This document shows positions 35,300 to 46,340 of a stretch of DNA of 64,000 nucleotides, piece by piece. The translations under genes were made by a program, and so were the position numbers. Source of the stretch: Heloderma charlesbogerti (Eukaryota > Chordata > Lepidosauria > Squamata > Helodermatidae); the NCBI GenBank assembly GCA_026122225.1, contig JANEZZ010001871.1, positions 1,984,001 to 2,048,000 of the forward strand, read 5' to 3'. The notes beneath the pieces are model-generated. The model saw only the letters and a list, made by a program, of their open reading frames with translations, did no database searches and was not told the DNA's origin. Within the stretch, counting starts at the first letter, position 1. The number at the start of each line of letters is the position of its first letter.

Positions 35300-35860
35300 T
35301 GCCTTTTCCCAGAACTGAGAGAGGAGGCAGACCTGTTAGGGTGCTATAAACCTTTTACAGCTCTAAAGAGTTTGGGACTAGGCTATCTGCAGGGCCACCT
35401 GTACTACCTGCCCGAGCCTTTAGATAGGCAGGTAAGGCCCCACTCCCGGGACCATCAGCCAGCGCTGTTAGGCTGGTGAGTACCAGGGACAGGGCCATCT
35501 CTCTGCCAACCCCACATCTCGGGGATACCCTCCCCAGGGAAATATGTTTATCCCCCTTCTGGTTGGCCTTTACGCAAGCTTGAAAGACCCTTTTAATTTA
35601 TTGCAGTCAGTTTTTGAACAGTTGTGGTGCTGTAACTGATTTATCTGCTGCTGTTATTTTAATGTTGTTTTTATTAGCTGCTGCTATTTTTATCTGATTG
35701 ATTGACTGATGTGCCATTGTGGTCTTTCAGTGTGATTTTATTATGTTTTAATATTTCAATGTTGTTTTTTGCACAACCTTATTATATTGTTTTACTGATG
35801 ATTGTAAAGCAGTTTGGGAGGATAATCTCATCCGGGGTTGGGCAGAACGGCACTTGCAAT
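35300..35860 (+). mobile_element. CR1/L2-group LINE 3' end
   Basis: The sequence ccattatgtt... is decayed, but gttaggctggtgagtaccag ggacagggccatctctctgc and the tail gattgtaaagcagtttggga match other L2-type tails in this window (31070, 23870 inverted). Confidence 0.6.
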
Positions 35861-36347
35861 CTACCAGGGCCATTCTAGGCTGATCTCAGTGGGAGCTTTC
35901 CTTCCTGCCCTTCCATTGCCCTTGGTTGGGTCTCCTCAATGCTGGCATCAAGGAGGCATGGGGATTGTGAGTGAGGCCACCAGTGCAAGGCCTGAGCCAG
36001 GTCAGGAATGGAAAACAGAGTGAGAAGGGGGCTTGAGCTTACCAGAATAAGCTTACCATACTGCTCCTTCTTCCCCCCTACCCCCTTGAAGTGACAATTT
36101 CCAACCTTTCCAACTTCCACCAAAAAGGAAGGGTGAAGGAAGGAAAGTCCACTCTATTAGGAGCTGCCTCTGTGTGGCATCCCAGGAGTGAAAGGTGAGA
36201 GAGGGAACTCGCAAGCTGCTGCCTCGCAGTGCCCAAGGTGCCTTGAAGCAACAGCTTCCAATGCTTTCCCCTCGTCCCCTTTCCCAAAGGGAGGGTGAGG
36301 AAAGTGCACCCTGTGTGGAGCTGCTGCCTCAAAGCACCCATGAACAC

Positions 36348-36480
36348 AGGGGTAGGCAAACAACCTATTTTTCCCATGGGCACATTTGGCAGTTTGAGAA
36401 ACTATCCTGGACATCAGCACAAAATGGGGGTGCTGAAAATATCGCCCTGTGACCACCTGCCATCTTCATTTCCTAAGAAT
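36348..36480. mobile_element. hAT-Charlie-like end
   Basis: The sequence caggggtaggcaaacaacct and catgggcacatttggcagtt match the hAT-Charlie-like piece at 27044. Upstream, 36125-36345 has two imperfect copies of an agggagggtgaggaaag / gctgcctc unit. Confidence 0.5.
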
Positions 36481-36586
36481 CTCTCTCAGCCCCATGTGAA
36501 GGGCTCAGAAGGACTTAAAGTAGTTTTCTAAATGCTGAGTAATTAAATAGTTTAGGGGGATAAAAGCAGTCATAGGTAAGCCATAT

Positions 36587-36591
36587 ATACA

Positions 36592-36651
<60 letters not shown>

Positions 36652-36661
36652 TACATACAAT
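36587..36661. repeat. (TG)n(TA)n(CA)n microsatellite
   Basis: A compound run tgtgtg...tatata...cacaca is self-complementary across its centre. The next element begins at its end. Confidence 0.9.
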
Positions 36662-37149
36662 TAAGGATGTTGCAGATGCCCGATTGGGTCAGAGGGTCAG
36701 AGCACCCCAGACTGTGCCCACTGAACCTCTGAATTTGCCTGCTTGTGCCCTCCTAGATGTTTCCCGCACCCACCTGGACCCATCCGTGAGTGCCCGCCAT
36801 TTTGCCAAGCTTATTTTTATGGAAAAAAGGAGGTCATTAATTTGGGCTGGGAAAGGCTAATCTAAGCAATATTAGAGGCATAAATGGCTCATTTACACCT
36901 CTAATATTGTGTATATCAAGCTTTCCCAGCCCGAACGTGTGCACATTTAAATATATGCATTTTTAATGACTTTCCTGTCCCCCTAAAAATAAGCTTGGCA
37001 AAATGGTGGGCGCTTATGGACAGGATCCAGGATGAGTGCAGGTGGGTTGGCGAGCTTGTGGGGGCTTGAGTGTGGGTTGAGGGGGGCTTGAGGGGGGCAG
37101 TGCTTCAGTGGGTGCCTGCCAATTCCGGATGGGGGTAGGTTCATCCATC

Positions 37150-37152
<3 letters not shown>
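36662..37152. mobile_element. Foldback hAT element inserted in a microsatellite
   Basis: The ends are taaggatgttgc and catccatccca. The central palindrome (about 36850-36930) contains aggcataaatggctcatttacacct between ggctgggaaaggc / gctttcccagcc arms. Its minus-strand ATG at 36800 opens MAGTHGWVQ to CAG|GTGGGT (36774/36773). The plus arm (ATG 37004) has a TGA before the GTGGGT donor-like site at about 37040. It is related to 21748-22520 by the central cataaatgg hairpin. Both flanks are microsatellite, so no duplication can be read. Confidence 0.7.
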
Positions 37153-37207
<55 letters not shown>

Positions 37208-37209
37208 CC
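37153..37209. repeat. (AT)n(AC)n microsatellite
   Basis: About 22 AT units followed by acacacacac. It is likely the other half of the microsatellite at 36587-36661 split by the hAT element. Confidence 0.9.
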
Positions 37210-37234
37210 CATACACCCATATACATACCATACC

Positions 37235-37657
37235 TAGTGATGTCGGAGGTTGGGTGGTGGAGCTTGTTGAGCTTCCTTTGGTTCTGCCCCTGGACTTCAG
37301 TCCCTTTCCACGGACTGGCCCAACTTGATCTGCATTCAGTCGGGCCAGTTTGTGGATTTTCTGTATTTGTTTTATTTGTGCAAATAGAGATTTGCAGCTG
37401 CAATTTGCATAATTTGAGCAAAATTCAGTTGCAATGTGTGCTAATTATGCAAATTGCAGCTAAAATTTGTGGAAATTATGCAAATTGGGGCTGCAATTTG
37501 TGTAAATCTTTATCTGCGTAAATAAAAAATATGCAAAATGTTCCTGGATTTTGGGAAAAGCCTGCAGCTTGGCCCACAAATGCGAGCTGGGTCAGGCACA
37601 CTGGGGAACACCATCAAGCCAAAAATGAAATGGGTTTCCCGGCGATGGTCATCCCTA
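37235..37657. mobile_element. hAT-like MITE, A+T-rich interior subtype
   Basis: The ends are tagtgatgtcgg and ggtcatcccta. A perfect 8-bp duplication, accatacc, lies at 37227-37234 and 37658-37665. The interior has five or more gcaaattg / caatttgc motifs. It resembles 12370-12751, sharing gggccagtttgtggattttc and gcagcttggccca-type segments. Confidence 0.9.
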
Positions 37658-37719
37658 ACCATACCTGACAAAACTAGTGTCATCAGCCATCAAAAGACCA
37701 TGGCTTTCTACAAGCCACT

Positions 37720-38726
37720 TAGAGATGTTGGAGAGATCTGTAATAGAACCAAATATGTTCAGATTTTATGAATCTGACCTGCAGATTCCATAGTGGACCA
37801 GCTTTTCCTCTGTTGGGCAGATTCCATTGTCTTGTGGGCCGTTTTTCTAACCTTTCGGAATTTTGTGCAAATTTTGTCATAAAAAAATCACAAACAAAAA
37901 ACTACCACACAAAAGCGTGCATTTCCCCCATAGGCTAAAGTGTGAAAATGGGCATTTGGGTGGAATTTGCGCATTTTGTGGGAATGCACACATTTTTGCA
38001 TGTGAAAATTTGTGTAAATTCGCTAGGGGTGTACGGACCCCACCTACTTGGGTCTGCTGGGGGGTCCGTGGGAGGGGAGGCGATCCGGTCCTCCCCCCGG
38101 AATCCTCCCTGGCCGGCTTTGCTCCGTGGCGAGTCTGCGGAGCCGCTGACCGGGGCCAGCCGCTGCTGGACTTCCAGCCGCGGCTGGTCTATGGACGCAA
38201 ATGGCATCCGGCATAGCGGACACCATTTGCATGCCTCCATTTGGCCATGATAGGCTAAGTAAAGATTTACGTAGCCTATCACGGCCAAAGGGAGGCACGC
38301 AAATGGCATAGCAGACGCCATTTGCGTCCTTCCCTTTTTGCCGTGATAGGCTACGTAAATCTTTACTTAGCCTATCATGGCAAAAAGGGAAGGACGCAAA
38401 TGGCGTTGGACGGACCCGGATGGATCCAGAGCCGGCGGTGCCAGCCTGCCAGGTAGGATCCGGCCGGGTCAGACTTTGCGGGGTGGCATGGTGGGGTGGC
38501 CCGTTCCGCCACGAACTCCGGGGGGGGGAGATTCTAAGAATCCAGCCTCATTGGAGTCCATGGCGGAATTCTCCACCATCCCTAAAATTCACATTTGCAT
38601 ACATTCAGAAACTAAAAAATAATCTGATTCCGTCGATGGGCCGACAAGGGTATGAAAGACTCATGACAATCTGCAAAACACAGATGGAACAGATTCAACA
38701 GATTTAACAAAATCTTTACATCCCTA
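37720..38726. mobile_element. Probable hAT-like MITE split by a second hAT element
   Basis: Possible left end tagagatgttgg at 37720; right end acatcccta at 38726. The interior outside the nested element has gcgtgcatttcccccatagg, gtgaaaatgggcatttggg and ttgtgtaaatt motifs. The nested element at 38024-38584 has its own duplication. The flanking 8-mers of the outer element do not match well, so the left edge is uncertain. Confidence 0.45.
38024..38584. mobile_element. Foldback hAT element
   Basis: The ends are taggggtgtacgg and accatcccta. Flanks aaattcgc (38016-38023) and aaattcac (38585-38592) match at 7 of 8 bases. It carries two gataggctaagtaaagatttacgtagcctatc-type palindromes (about 38249-38283 and 38343-38380). 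Plus-strand ATG 38400 opens 17 codons (MALDGPGWIQSRRCQPA) to CAG|GTAGGA at 38452/38453. The minus-strand frame from 38207 (MPFASIDQPRLEV...) stays open to a weak donor TAG|GTGGGG at 38044/38043. A perfect octamer atttgcat occurs near 38225. Confidence 0.9.
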
Positions 38727-39079
38727 AGCAGTTGTCACAAAGTATGAATGTAACATATATTGTTGATAAGAAGTCACTGTATTTACAGGGGTGCTATATG
38801 ATAACTGTAAATGGTTAATAATAGAGTGATAAATTATGTATGCTATAACCTAGCTTTAAGTGGAAAAATGTGTTCTTAGAAATGGGGCAAAGAAGGTTGC
38901 CAAAGAAGGTTGGTTGGTTAGCCACCCCCACCAAAGTAAAAAGCTCTTTGGGTTAGGAGGGATATTTTTATCAAGGTCCTTCTGAAGTCAGTGATAAACC
39001 TGGCTACATTAGGAAGCAGGTTACATGGTAGAAATAGTAATAATAGTATGACAAGGTCTAAAACTTAAGGTGAGGTCAT
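38727..39079. other. Non-coding stretch
   Basis: AT-rich; nothing recognisable. Confidence 0.4.
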
Positions 39080-39087
39080 CAACATAG

Positions 39088-39771
39088 TAGGGATGTACGA
39101 AAGTCACTTACCTGTTCACGGATTATGTTGATGGTGGGAGGGGGAGGCGTTCCGTCCCTCCCCCTGGAATCCTCGTTGGGGGGGAGGCGCTCCGTTCCTC
39201 CCCCCCCAGAATCCTCCGCGTCCGGCTGTGCTCTGCGGCAGCTCTGCGGAGCAGCCAGCCAGGCCCGGCCAGGCCAGAGCCGTCTGCAGCCGGATTTCTG
39301 GCTGCGGAGGGCTCTGGGTAAAAAACACAGAACAAACCGCGTATGCAAATGGCGGTGGCTACGGCCGCCGCCATTTGCGTTCCTTATTTTTGCCCTCTTA
39401 ATCTATGTAAATATTTATGTAGACTATGATGGTGAAAATCAAGGGGAATGCAAATAGCGTAGCAGGCGCTATTTGTGTCCCTTTTTGATTCCCCGTTTTA
39501 GCCTACGTAAATATTTACGTAGCCTATCACATCTTTCTTTTCTTTTCTTTTTTTTTACCAGAGTGGAAATGGCGGCGGCGGCAGCCGGTCGGAAGACCAG
39601 CCGCCGCAGCTGCCGCCGCCGCCGCCGCCGCCACCCAGAAGATCCGCCCCAGGTGAGTCTTGTCCCGGGGGGATCTGCGGGGGGGCGGGGGGGCAGGCCG
39701 TTCCGCCATGGAGTTCGGGGGGCTGAATGCCAGCTCACCATGGTCTGTGGCGGAATTCTCTGCCATCCCTA
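39088..39771. mobile_element. Foldback hAT element
   Basis: The ends are tagggatgtacg and gccatcccta. A perfect 8-bp duplication, caacatag, lies at 39080-39087 and 39772-39779. It belongs to the same subtype as 18997-19853. Plus-strand ATG 39569 opens 28 codons (MAAAAAGRKTSRR, then Arg-rich) to CAG|GTGAGT at 39652/39653. Just upstream, 39535-39560 is a strong pyrimidine tract ending in accag, an acceptor-like site. The minus arm starts at ATG 39374 (MAAAVATAICIRG) and reaches donor CAG|GTAAGT at 39112/39111, with a late in-frame stop. It has palindromes at about 39398-39430 and 39498-39532. Confidence 0.92.
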
Positions 39772-39779
39772 CAACATAG

Positions 39780-40744
39780 GGGTTATACAAAATCTGTTTA
39801 AAAGAGAGATCCTGGGAGAATGAGAAGCCTGCCAAACATGATTACCTAAGCTCTGCCAAACATGCGTGCCAGATACATAACTATAAAATCTTAATGATGA
39901 CTGCTTTGTTGGTTGAGAAGAATAAAACTTTGATTTTACTAAGAAATATACTAGCCACGATTTCTATTATGTTTCTAATCATCTTAATTACGTTATATAT
40001 AATAATGTGTTTTGCTTGTTTCATCATTACAAAGTTTTGTTATTCTTTAATACTGTTTGAGCATAAATATATATTTGGCGGTACCAGTTTGTGATATTTG
40101 CCTTGAGGGGCATTTCAAAGACCATAACCCATATCAGTTCTTGAACCCCAAAACACTCAGCTGGGATTTACACATCTGTTGCTGAGTGGGGTCTGTCCAT
40201 ACAACTGCTGTTTTGTCTCTGGGTCAGGTGAGTCACAGACACACCTGTTCAGGTAAGGGAAACAAGCTTGTTGGATGGAGTTGGAATGGGTCTCCTATCT
40301 TACAGCCACCTGTTAAATGATGCTTTGTTGGAGGTGCTACAGAGTGGGATGGTATGGGGGGGGGGTGAGAGCTCAGTCCCTTATTGGGGGTGGTGATGAT
40401 CTCTCTGGAACTCAGCTCAGGAGGTAGGCAGATCTTCTTCACTCCCAGTTCATCCTCTTCAGCAAGAGCACTAACGGTCAGTAGTGCCCATTGGAAAAGG
40501 TGCTGCAGAGTGGGCTGGGCTGGGTTGTATTGGGACCAGAATTACTGGATCTAGCACCAAAGCTCAGCCAAAGGTGTGGCTGTGGAGGATATGCTCCTGT
40601 GCTAGTTGCAAACTCAAAGCACATCAGCAGCTGGTATACATGGTGAGAAAATAGTAATGATTAGGAGCCAAAGAATAGATGTAGTGGGAGGATGTGGAGA
40701 TGCTTAGACTGTAAGCAGAATCTCTGCATTCTGTTTGCTTGGGC
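39780..40744. other. Non-coding stretch
   Basis: Unique sequence; no gene or repeat assigned. Confidence 0.4.
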
Positions 40745-40872
40745 CAGTGCTGGGCAACTTGTGGTCCTCCAAAGGTTTTGGCCTACAGTTCCCTTATGAT
40801 TGGCTATGCTGGCTAGGGCTGATGGGCGTTGTTGGCCAAAACATCTTGAGGGCCACAAGTTGCCCACTCTGG
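40745..40872. mobile_element. Short hAT-type MITE
   Basis: Left end cagtgctgggcaacttgtgg and right end ccacaagttgcccactctgg are inverted copies. Flanks gcttgggc (40737-40744) and gcttaggc (40873-40880) match at 7 of 8 bases. The centre has ggctatgctggctagggctg. It has no coding capacity. Confidence 0.85.
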
Positions 40873-40880
40873 GCTTAGGC

Positions 40881-42018
40881 AGTACGAAGTCCCACTGAGT
40901 GCTCCTTAATATGAAGGTTCCTCCATTAATCTATCAATCCACACTCTGATACTTGAAAACATCACCTCAGTGCCCTGGCACTTTCCAATGCAACAGCATG
41001 GACACAGTGGCACAAAGTAAGAGCAGATGCGAGCCCATTCCTAATTTCACCTCCAAGAGAGCATCAGTTAAAGACCTTCTCCCGTCTCTGCCAAAGGCTC
41101 TTCAGTTTTTCTTGCCACAAATCCGAATGAGCAGCTGCTGCTTTTACAGCTAATCTAATACATCAAATATGGCTCTGTTGGCAAACGGTGGACTGGATTA
41201 GGGATAACCCCATCTGCTGTCTCCCCAATTTACATTGATGTGGAGCTGCATTGATGAGTTTGGAAAGCAGACACTGATCTAAAGGGTTAAAGTCTCCTTT
41301 CTTTTCAAATATGAGAGTAAGCCACGTTGCCGGTTTTTACAGCTCACAGCATGGCAGTCTTTGGTGCTCTTTCTTTATTGGTATTTGAGTGATGGGCACT
41401 TTATATGTGCAGTAAAGTACTGGGGCGCTCCAATTGTAATATAGGATTTCAGGAGATGGTCACAGCCAGTCATCACAGACCAGAATACCTCCTTCATGGT
41501 AGCCCCATGCCTCATAGCAGCCATGAAACCACATTTTGGAAGGAGGAGGAGGAACCAACAACTGAGGCTAAAGGTGATGCATTATGCAGCAGTGACCAGT
41601 GTCACCCACTACGAAATCTGTCTATTATTCCTGCCCCATAGGGAGCAGAATGGTTTGTCTGTGTGTTTACCTTTAAAATGTATAAACTGCCCTTTATCCA
41701 CAAGATCCTAGGGTGGATCAACCCAAATGACACAACACTCCAAACAAACAAATCCAATATGAAAAAATATAATTACAAATTAAAAAAACAAATTACATGA
41801 CAATAGCTCTTCGAGCAGCAAACCGAATAGCAAGCAATTCAATTTAAAGGTAACTTTTCTTAACAATGAAAAAAGAATAATAAAAAAGAATTCTAAAATG
41901 TTAAAACACCTGCGCAAAAAAATGTTTTCACTTGGCAACAAAAAGAAAATAAAGTTGGCACCAAACCTATCTCCTTTGGAAGGGCGTTCTAGAGGTGGGG
42001 CACCACCATTTCTCCTTT
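40881..42018. other. Non-coding stretch
   Basis: No gene seen. The last 350 bp before the hAT element are A-rich and may be a decayed LINE tail. Confidence 0.35.
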
Positions 42019-42026
42019 GTAGATAC

Positions 42027-42845
42027 TAGGGCTGTGCACTGCTTTGCCCCGAGGCCTGAACCCCGAGTTGAAGCAGGCCTCTTCAGGCCATTTCAGGCCC
42101 CTTCTGAGGCAATGCAGAGGGGGCACAAAGTTACCTGGAGCTGGTTGGGGCCCTCCGATGTGCTCGGTCCCCTTTGGAACTTCGGCCCCCTGGCCCAGCT
42201 GAGCCAGCACCTCCAGCTCCTTACCTTAGGTGACTCACAGGAGTTGCTGCTTCTGTCGCCTCCGCCACCGCCCAACTCCTCTTCCTCCTCTGCCACTGCC
42301 GCTGTCGCTACCTCCACCACCACCACTATCACCGCCTCTGCCACCGTCATTGCTGCTGCCTGCTACCGCCAGCTTCTGAGCCCTGGATGTGTGCTGGCTC
42401 TTATTGCAGGAAGTCTCCATTGTAAAAATGGCGACACTCACCAAAAACAGCCAGCACTCATCCAGGGCTCAGGAGCTGATGGCGACAGGCAGCGGCGGCA
42501 ATAGTGGTGGCTGAGGCCACCTCCACCACTGCTACTGCCGCCACTATCACCACCACCGTCATCGCCACCCCCCCTGCTACCACCAGCTGATGGCGGCAGC
42601 AGAGGTGGCAACAGCGGCAGAGGAGGAGGAGGCAGTGGTGGAGGCAGCAGCCCAGGTAAGGAGCTGGGGGGTTGTGCGGGAGTGTTGGGAGGGCCTGAAG
42701 CAGGATTCTGATGGCCGAATCCCGCTTTGGGTTTGGGGCCGAGTCAGGTTGTGGACCCCATGAATCAGCCCGAGCTGAATCAGACCCATCTCCGAAGCCA
42801 TGAAGCAGCTTCCGAGTCGGATCAGGGGGTCCCTGCACTGTCCTA
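42027..42845. mobile_element. Foldback hAT element, TAGGGCTGTGCA subtype, copy 2
   Basis: The ends are tagggctgtgcac and tgcactgtccta. Flanks gtagatac (42019-42026) and gtagatgc (42846-42853) match at 7 of 8 bases. Divergent ATGs (minus 42420, plus 42428) are again 7 nt apart. Minus frame: METSCNKSQHTSRAQKL, then Gly/Ser-rich, 61 codons, stopping 4 codons before donor AAG|GTAAGG (42225/42224). An overlapping CT|GTGAGT lies just before the stop. Plus frame: MATLTKNSQHSSRAQEL, stopped at codon 29, with donor CAG|GTAAGG at 42655/42656. The arms are therefore partly decayed. Confidence 0.88.
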
Positions 42846-42853
42846 GTAGATGC

Positions 42854-43310
42854 ATAGTGTCTATCTCCCACTGATGGTGTTTGGGGAAGGGTCTCCTCTG
42901 AAGATATTTGTGTATGGGCAGGATAGTATGGGAGGAGGTGATCCTTTAGGTATTTGGGCACAAGCCCAAATATTCTCAGTGGTGGTCCTCTGATTATGGA
43001 ATGATCCCCCCAGTGAGGCCTGCCTGGTGCCAACATTGCTATCTTTTCAGTGCCAGGTGAAGACCTTCTTCTACTCTGAGGCATTTGGCAGCATATGGTA
43101 ACGTTTTTAATTTGGATTTCTTGTTGATTGTTAGAATTGTTTAGATGTGTGTGTGTGTGTGTGTGTGCGCGCGCTGTCTTTTTATGTTTGTATGCAAGTG
43201 GTTTTTATGCTATGTGCAATATTGTATTTTTAAGGTTTTTAATTTTTGTATACTGCCCAGAGATCTTTGGCTCTTGGGCAGTATAGCAATGAAAGAAATG
43301 TTATCAGTGA
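42854..43310 (+). mobile_element. CR1/L2-group LINE 3' end
   Basis: The sequence gcctggtgccaacattgcta...ccaggtgaagaccttcttct and the tail tttgtatactgcccagagat match the L2-type tails at 8500 and 31130. A pure (GT)n run lies at 43147-43168. Confidence 0.6.
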
Positions 43311-45224
43311 GTGCCACTGCTGGTTGATGTGACAGCCCTAGTTCCTGCCTCTTCCCCCTCCCAGTTCTTGAGAGTCATGGTAGATAGATTTACAAAATGA
43401 CCTGGAGCCAGCGTAAATACTTAGGAAGAGAGGTGGGGTGATCTCAGTGGGAGAGGCATTTAGATTGAGGGACGGCATGGCAGGAGAGAAAACCAACAAG
43501 GAGAGTTGTTCAGGGCATACATTAAAAACATGGACAAAGCAAGGATGTGAAAATGCTGAGAAAAGAGGTGGCATCCGTGCTGGTCCTGGTGGCATTATAT
43601 TACACACAATTGATGACCCAGTTCTGATATTACACAGGGTGACCTTGCCTGGACTTGTCTTGGAGCTGCTGTGAAGAGCAGCTTAGCTTGGCAGTAATGC
43701 CCAACTTCTCCCAGAGAGGTGCTCACTAAGAGATGTTTTCTTCTGAACTGAGGTCAGTGTCGTGTTGTCAGAGGGCTGGTTCTGATGTAACGATCAACCT
43801 ATGGGTTGGCTGTTGGGTCTGAGCCTCAAGTTTGCACACTCCCTTCTCTGCCCCCATCTGTGTACTCTCTGTGATTCCTTCCGTAACTTCCTGGTTGGGC
43901 AAACCATAGTTTGACTTTACATCTCAATGTGCAAACTACGGCTTGTGCTTTCCCCCCAAACCAGAATTGGAACCCACTTTAATGAGCCCAAGGCGGTGGT
44001 AAAGGTGGCTGCACCTTTGACTCCCTCCCTTCTGAGCTGAGGCCATGGTCAGATATAACATCTTGCCCCTTATATATGTGTTTTTCAGCATCCACCCTTT
44101 ACCTGTATACTGCTTCTAACTACTCCAATAAGTCCATTAATTAAAGTTACCTCAAGGGAATATGAAAACCTTTACAGGGTTCCCTCTGACATTTCCAGCC
44201 CAAGAGGAAAACATAGCCATGTTTTTGAAGTGGTCAGATTCACTAATGCTTGCTTTATTACCAAACTAGTCATCAGTGATTTTGTCTCTCTCCCTCTCGT
44301 CACTTTAATGGCACGGGGGGAAAGATACTGAAAGGTTCTCTCCAAACCCTCTTGATGGAAAAGGGAAAGCAGCTCATTACAAAAATCCACACTGCTGCAC
44401 AGATGCTCATGCTGCACATCCACCAGTATAGAATGTGGTATTATCCATGATTACACATCTGGCCCTTTGGAGCCAGAAAATTAACAGTGCCCGTGAAGCT
44501 GATTCTGTGTCACCATTCTAACTGGTATCAAAACAAATAACATCCAATATGGTATGAGAGTTGCCTTGGCTGACTTCAGCTCTTTAATTATACCAAGTCT
44601 GCATCTGGACCTTATGTGATGGGGTCCCTAGACCACTTAGTTTAGCAACTAATCTATCACAGGCATGCTCTAGTTAGCTCTGATTTGTAGTTGTTTGAAC
44701 GACCCAGGAAGAACAGGGCCAGACGTAGATTGGCTTTCAGTATAAAAGGAAAGGTACACTGTGGTGCCAAGGTAATCTTGGCACAAAAATTTGTATCATC
44801 TAGAAAGATTTGTATCCTGTATATCAGTTCCAAAGCAACACTTGACTCGTTCTACTGTAAGCTGCCTCCTTGTACTCAAGTCTGCCATTGCCATAGGATT
44901 TCCCTCTTTGTCTTTGATTCTTTTCTCTGCTCATACTAATTTCCAAGCTACTGATTTATGTCACCATTAACCCTAAGGAAAGGAATCCCACAGCAATGAC
45001 ATTTTTATGTTCTGTGTAATTGAATGAAAATGGAGGTTTTCTCATGTTTCATTAAGACCTCATATTTGTGCTGATCTCATTCCATATAGGAATCTTAATT
45101 TGAAATGAGTTTTATGTGCTGGAGGATATCCAGAAACATTCAAAGGGAATCACAAGCTTCATTATGATGAGGCTGGAACAGATTCAAAGGAGAGCTACCA
45201 AAGACAGTCTCAGGATTAAAAGGT
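43311..45224. other. Non-coding stretch
   Basis: Unique sequence; no gene, RNA or repeat that I can name. Confidence 0.4.
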
Positions 45225-45458
45225 AGATTGCATCCAGTGTTAGTCCTACTTAGAATACACCCACTGAAATGAATGGGACTTAAGTTAGACTGACATTGGA
45301 TACAACCCTGTGATAGGTAAGCTGAAGGAAGTGGATATATTTTGCCAGGAAATTAAGAGGCTGGGAAAAAACAATGGCAGCTTTTTGACTATGTTAAGAT
45401 CTTGGAGAGGGGGTGGAACAATTGTTTACCCTATAGATCCAGGATAAGATATGGAGGG

Positions 45459-45862
45459 AGCAATCCTATGGCCGCTAGTCAGTGGCTAGACGGCCATAGG
45501 ATATCTGGGTTTCTGGAAACCAACCTCCCTCACCTTCCGCGCTGCCTTGCAGGCAGCTCAGAATGGCCCCATTCTCCATGCTTGGAAAAGGAGTGTGGAC
45601 TGTGGAGCAGCCAAAACGGGGTGTTCGGGGGGGGGGCGTTCTGGGGCAAGGAAGGCGGAAATGCTGGTACGACACATCCCATGTGTTGTCTGGCAGCCTC
45701 CTCCCCCACTCAACTTCCCGCAGCTAGGCTGTCTAGCTGCAAATGCAGGGCCACTGAAGGGCGGAGGGGATGATCCCCTCCATGCCTCTCCTGCCCTGCA
45801 TTGGATAGACAGTTACCTTTGAGTTTGGAGGCAGCCAGCTATCCCCATAGGATTGTGCCCTT
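45459..45862. mobile_element. MITE with gcaatcctatgg / ccataggattgtgcc ends
   Basis: Left gagcaatcctatggccgc and right ccccataggattgtgccc are inverted. The left arm holds a small palindrome, tcctatggccgctag / ctagacggccatagga. The ends resemble the MITE at 8985-9122, so they may belong to one family. Short repeats of the ttgaactcaat type flank it (about 45225-45310 and 45870-46040). Confidence 0.55.
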
Positions 45863-46340
45863 AAGGTGCCATCTGATGCACACTTACGTGGAAGTAAACC
45901 CCACTGAATATAGGGGTCCTTTCTTCCAAATAAATACAGATAGCATTGTGCTGTAAAGCTGCAGTCGTATACACAGTTACCTGGGAGTAAGTCCCACTGA
46001 ACTTATTGGGACTTCCTTCTGAGCAGACATGCATAAGACTGGGTGGTAAGTAATGCTTGTAAGCTGCAAAGAGATATATTCAGAATATCTCTCCATCAGG
46101 TAGTTCTTGTATGGGCTCAGCTGCTGGGGCTCTGGATCACCCTACCTAAATGGAGACTCGGAATTTGCTTTCTCTGATCCAGAGTCTTGAGGTCATGGGC
46201 TGGAGGCTAGAGTCCAACAGGCAGAAGGTTCAAGGTACTATTGTGGTGACTAGGCAAAGTTAGATGGCAGGATCCTATACCAGAGATGACCAATCCAGAA
46301 GCATCATACTATTCAGTCAGTCACTTTTTATTGCTTAGGC

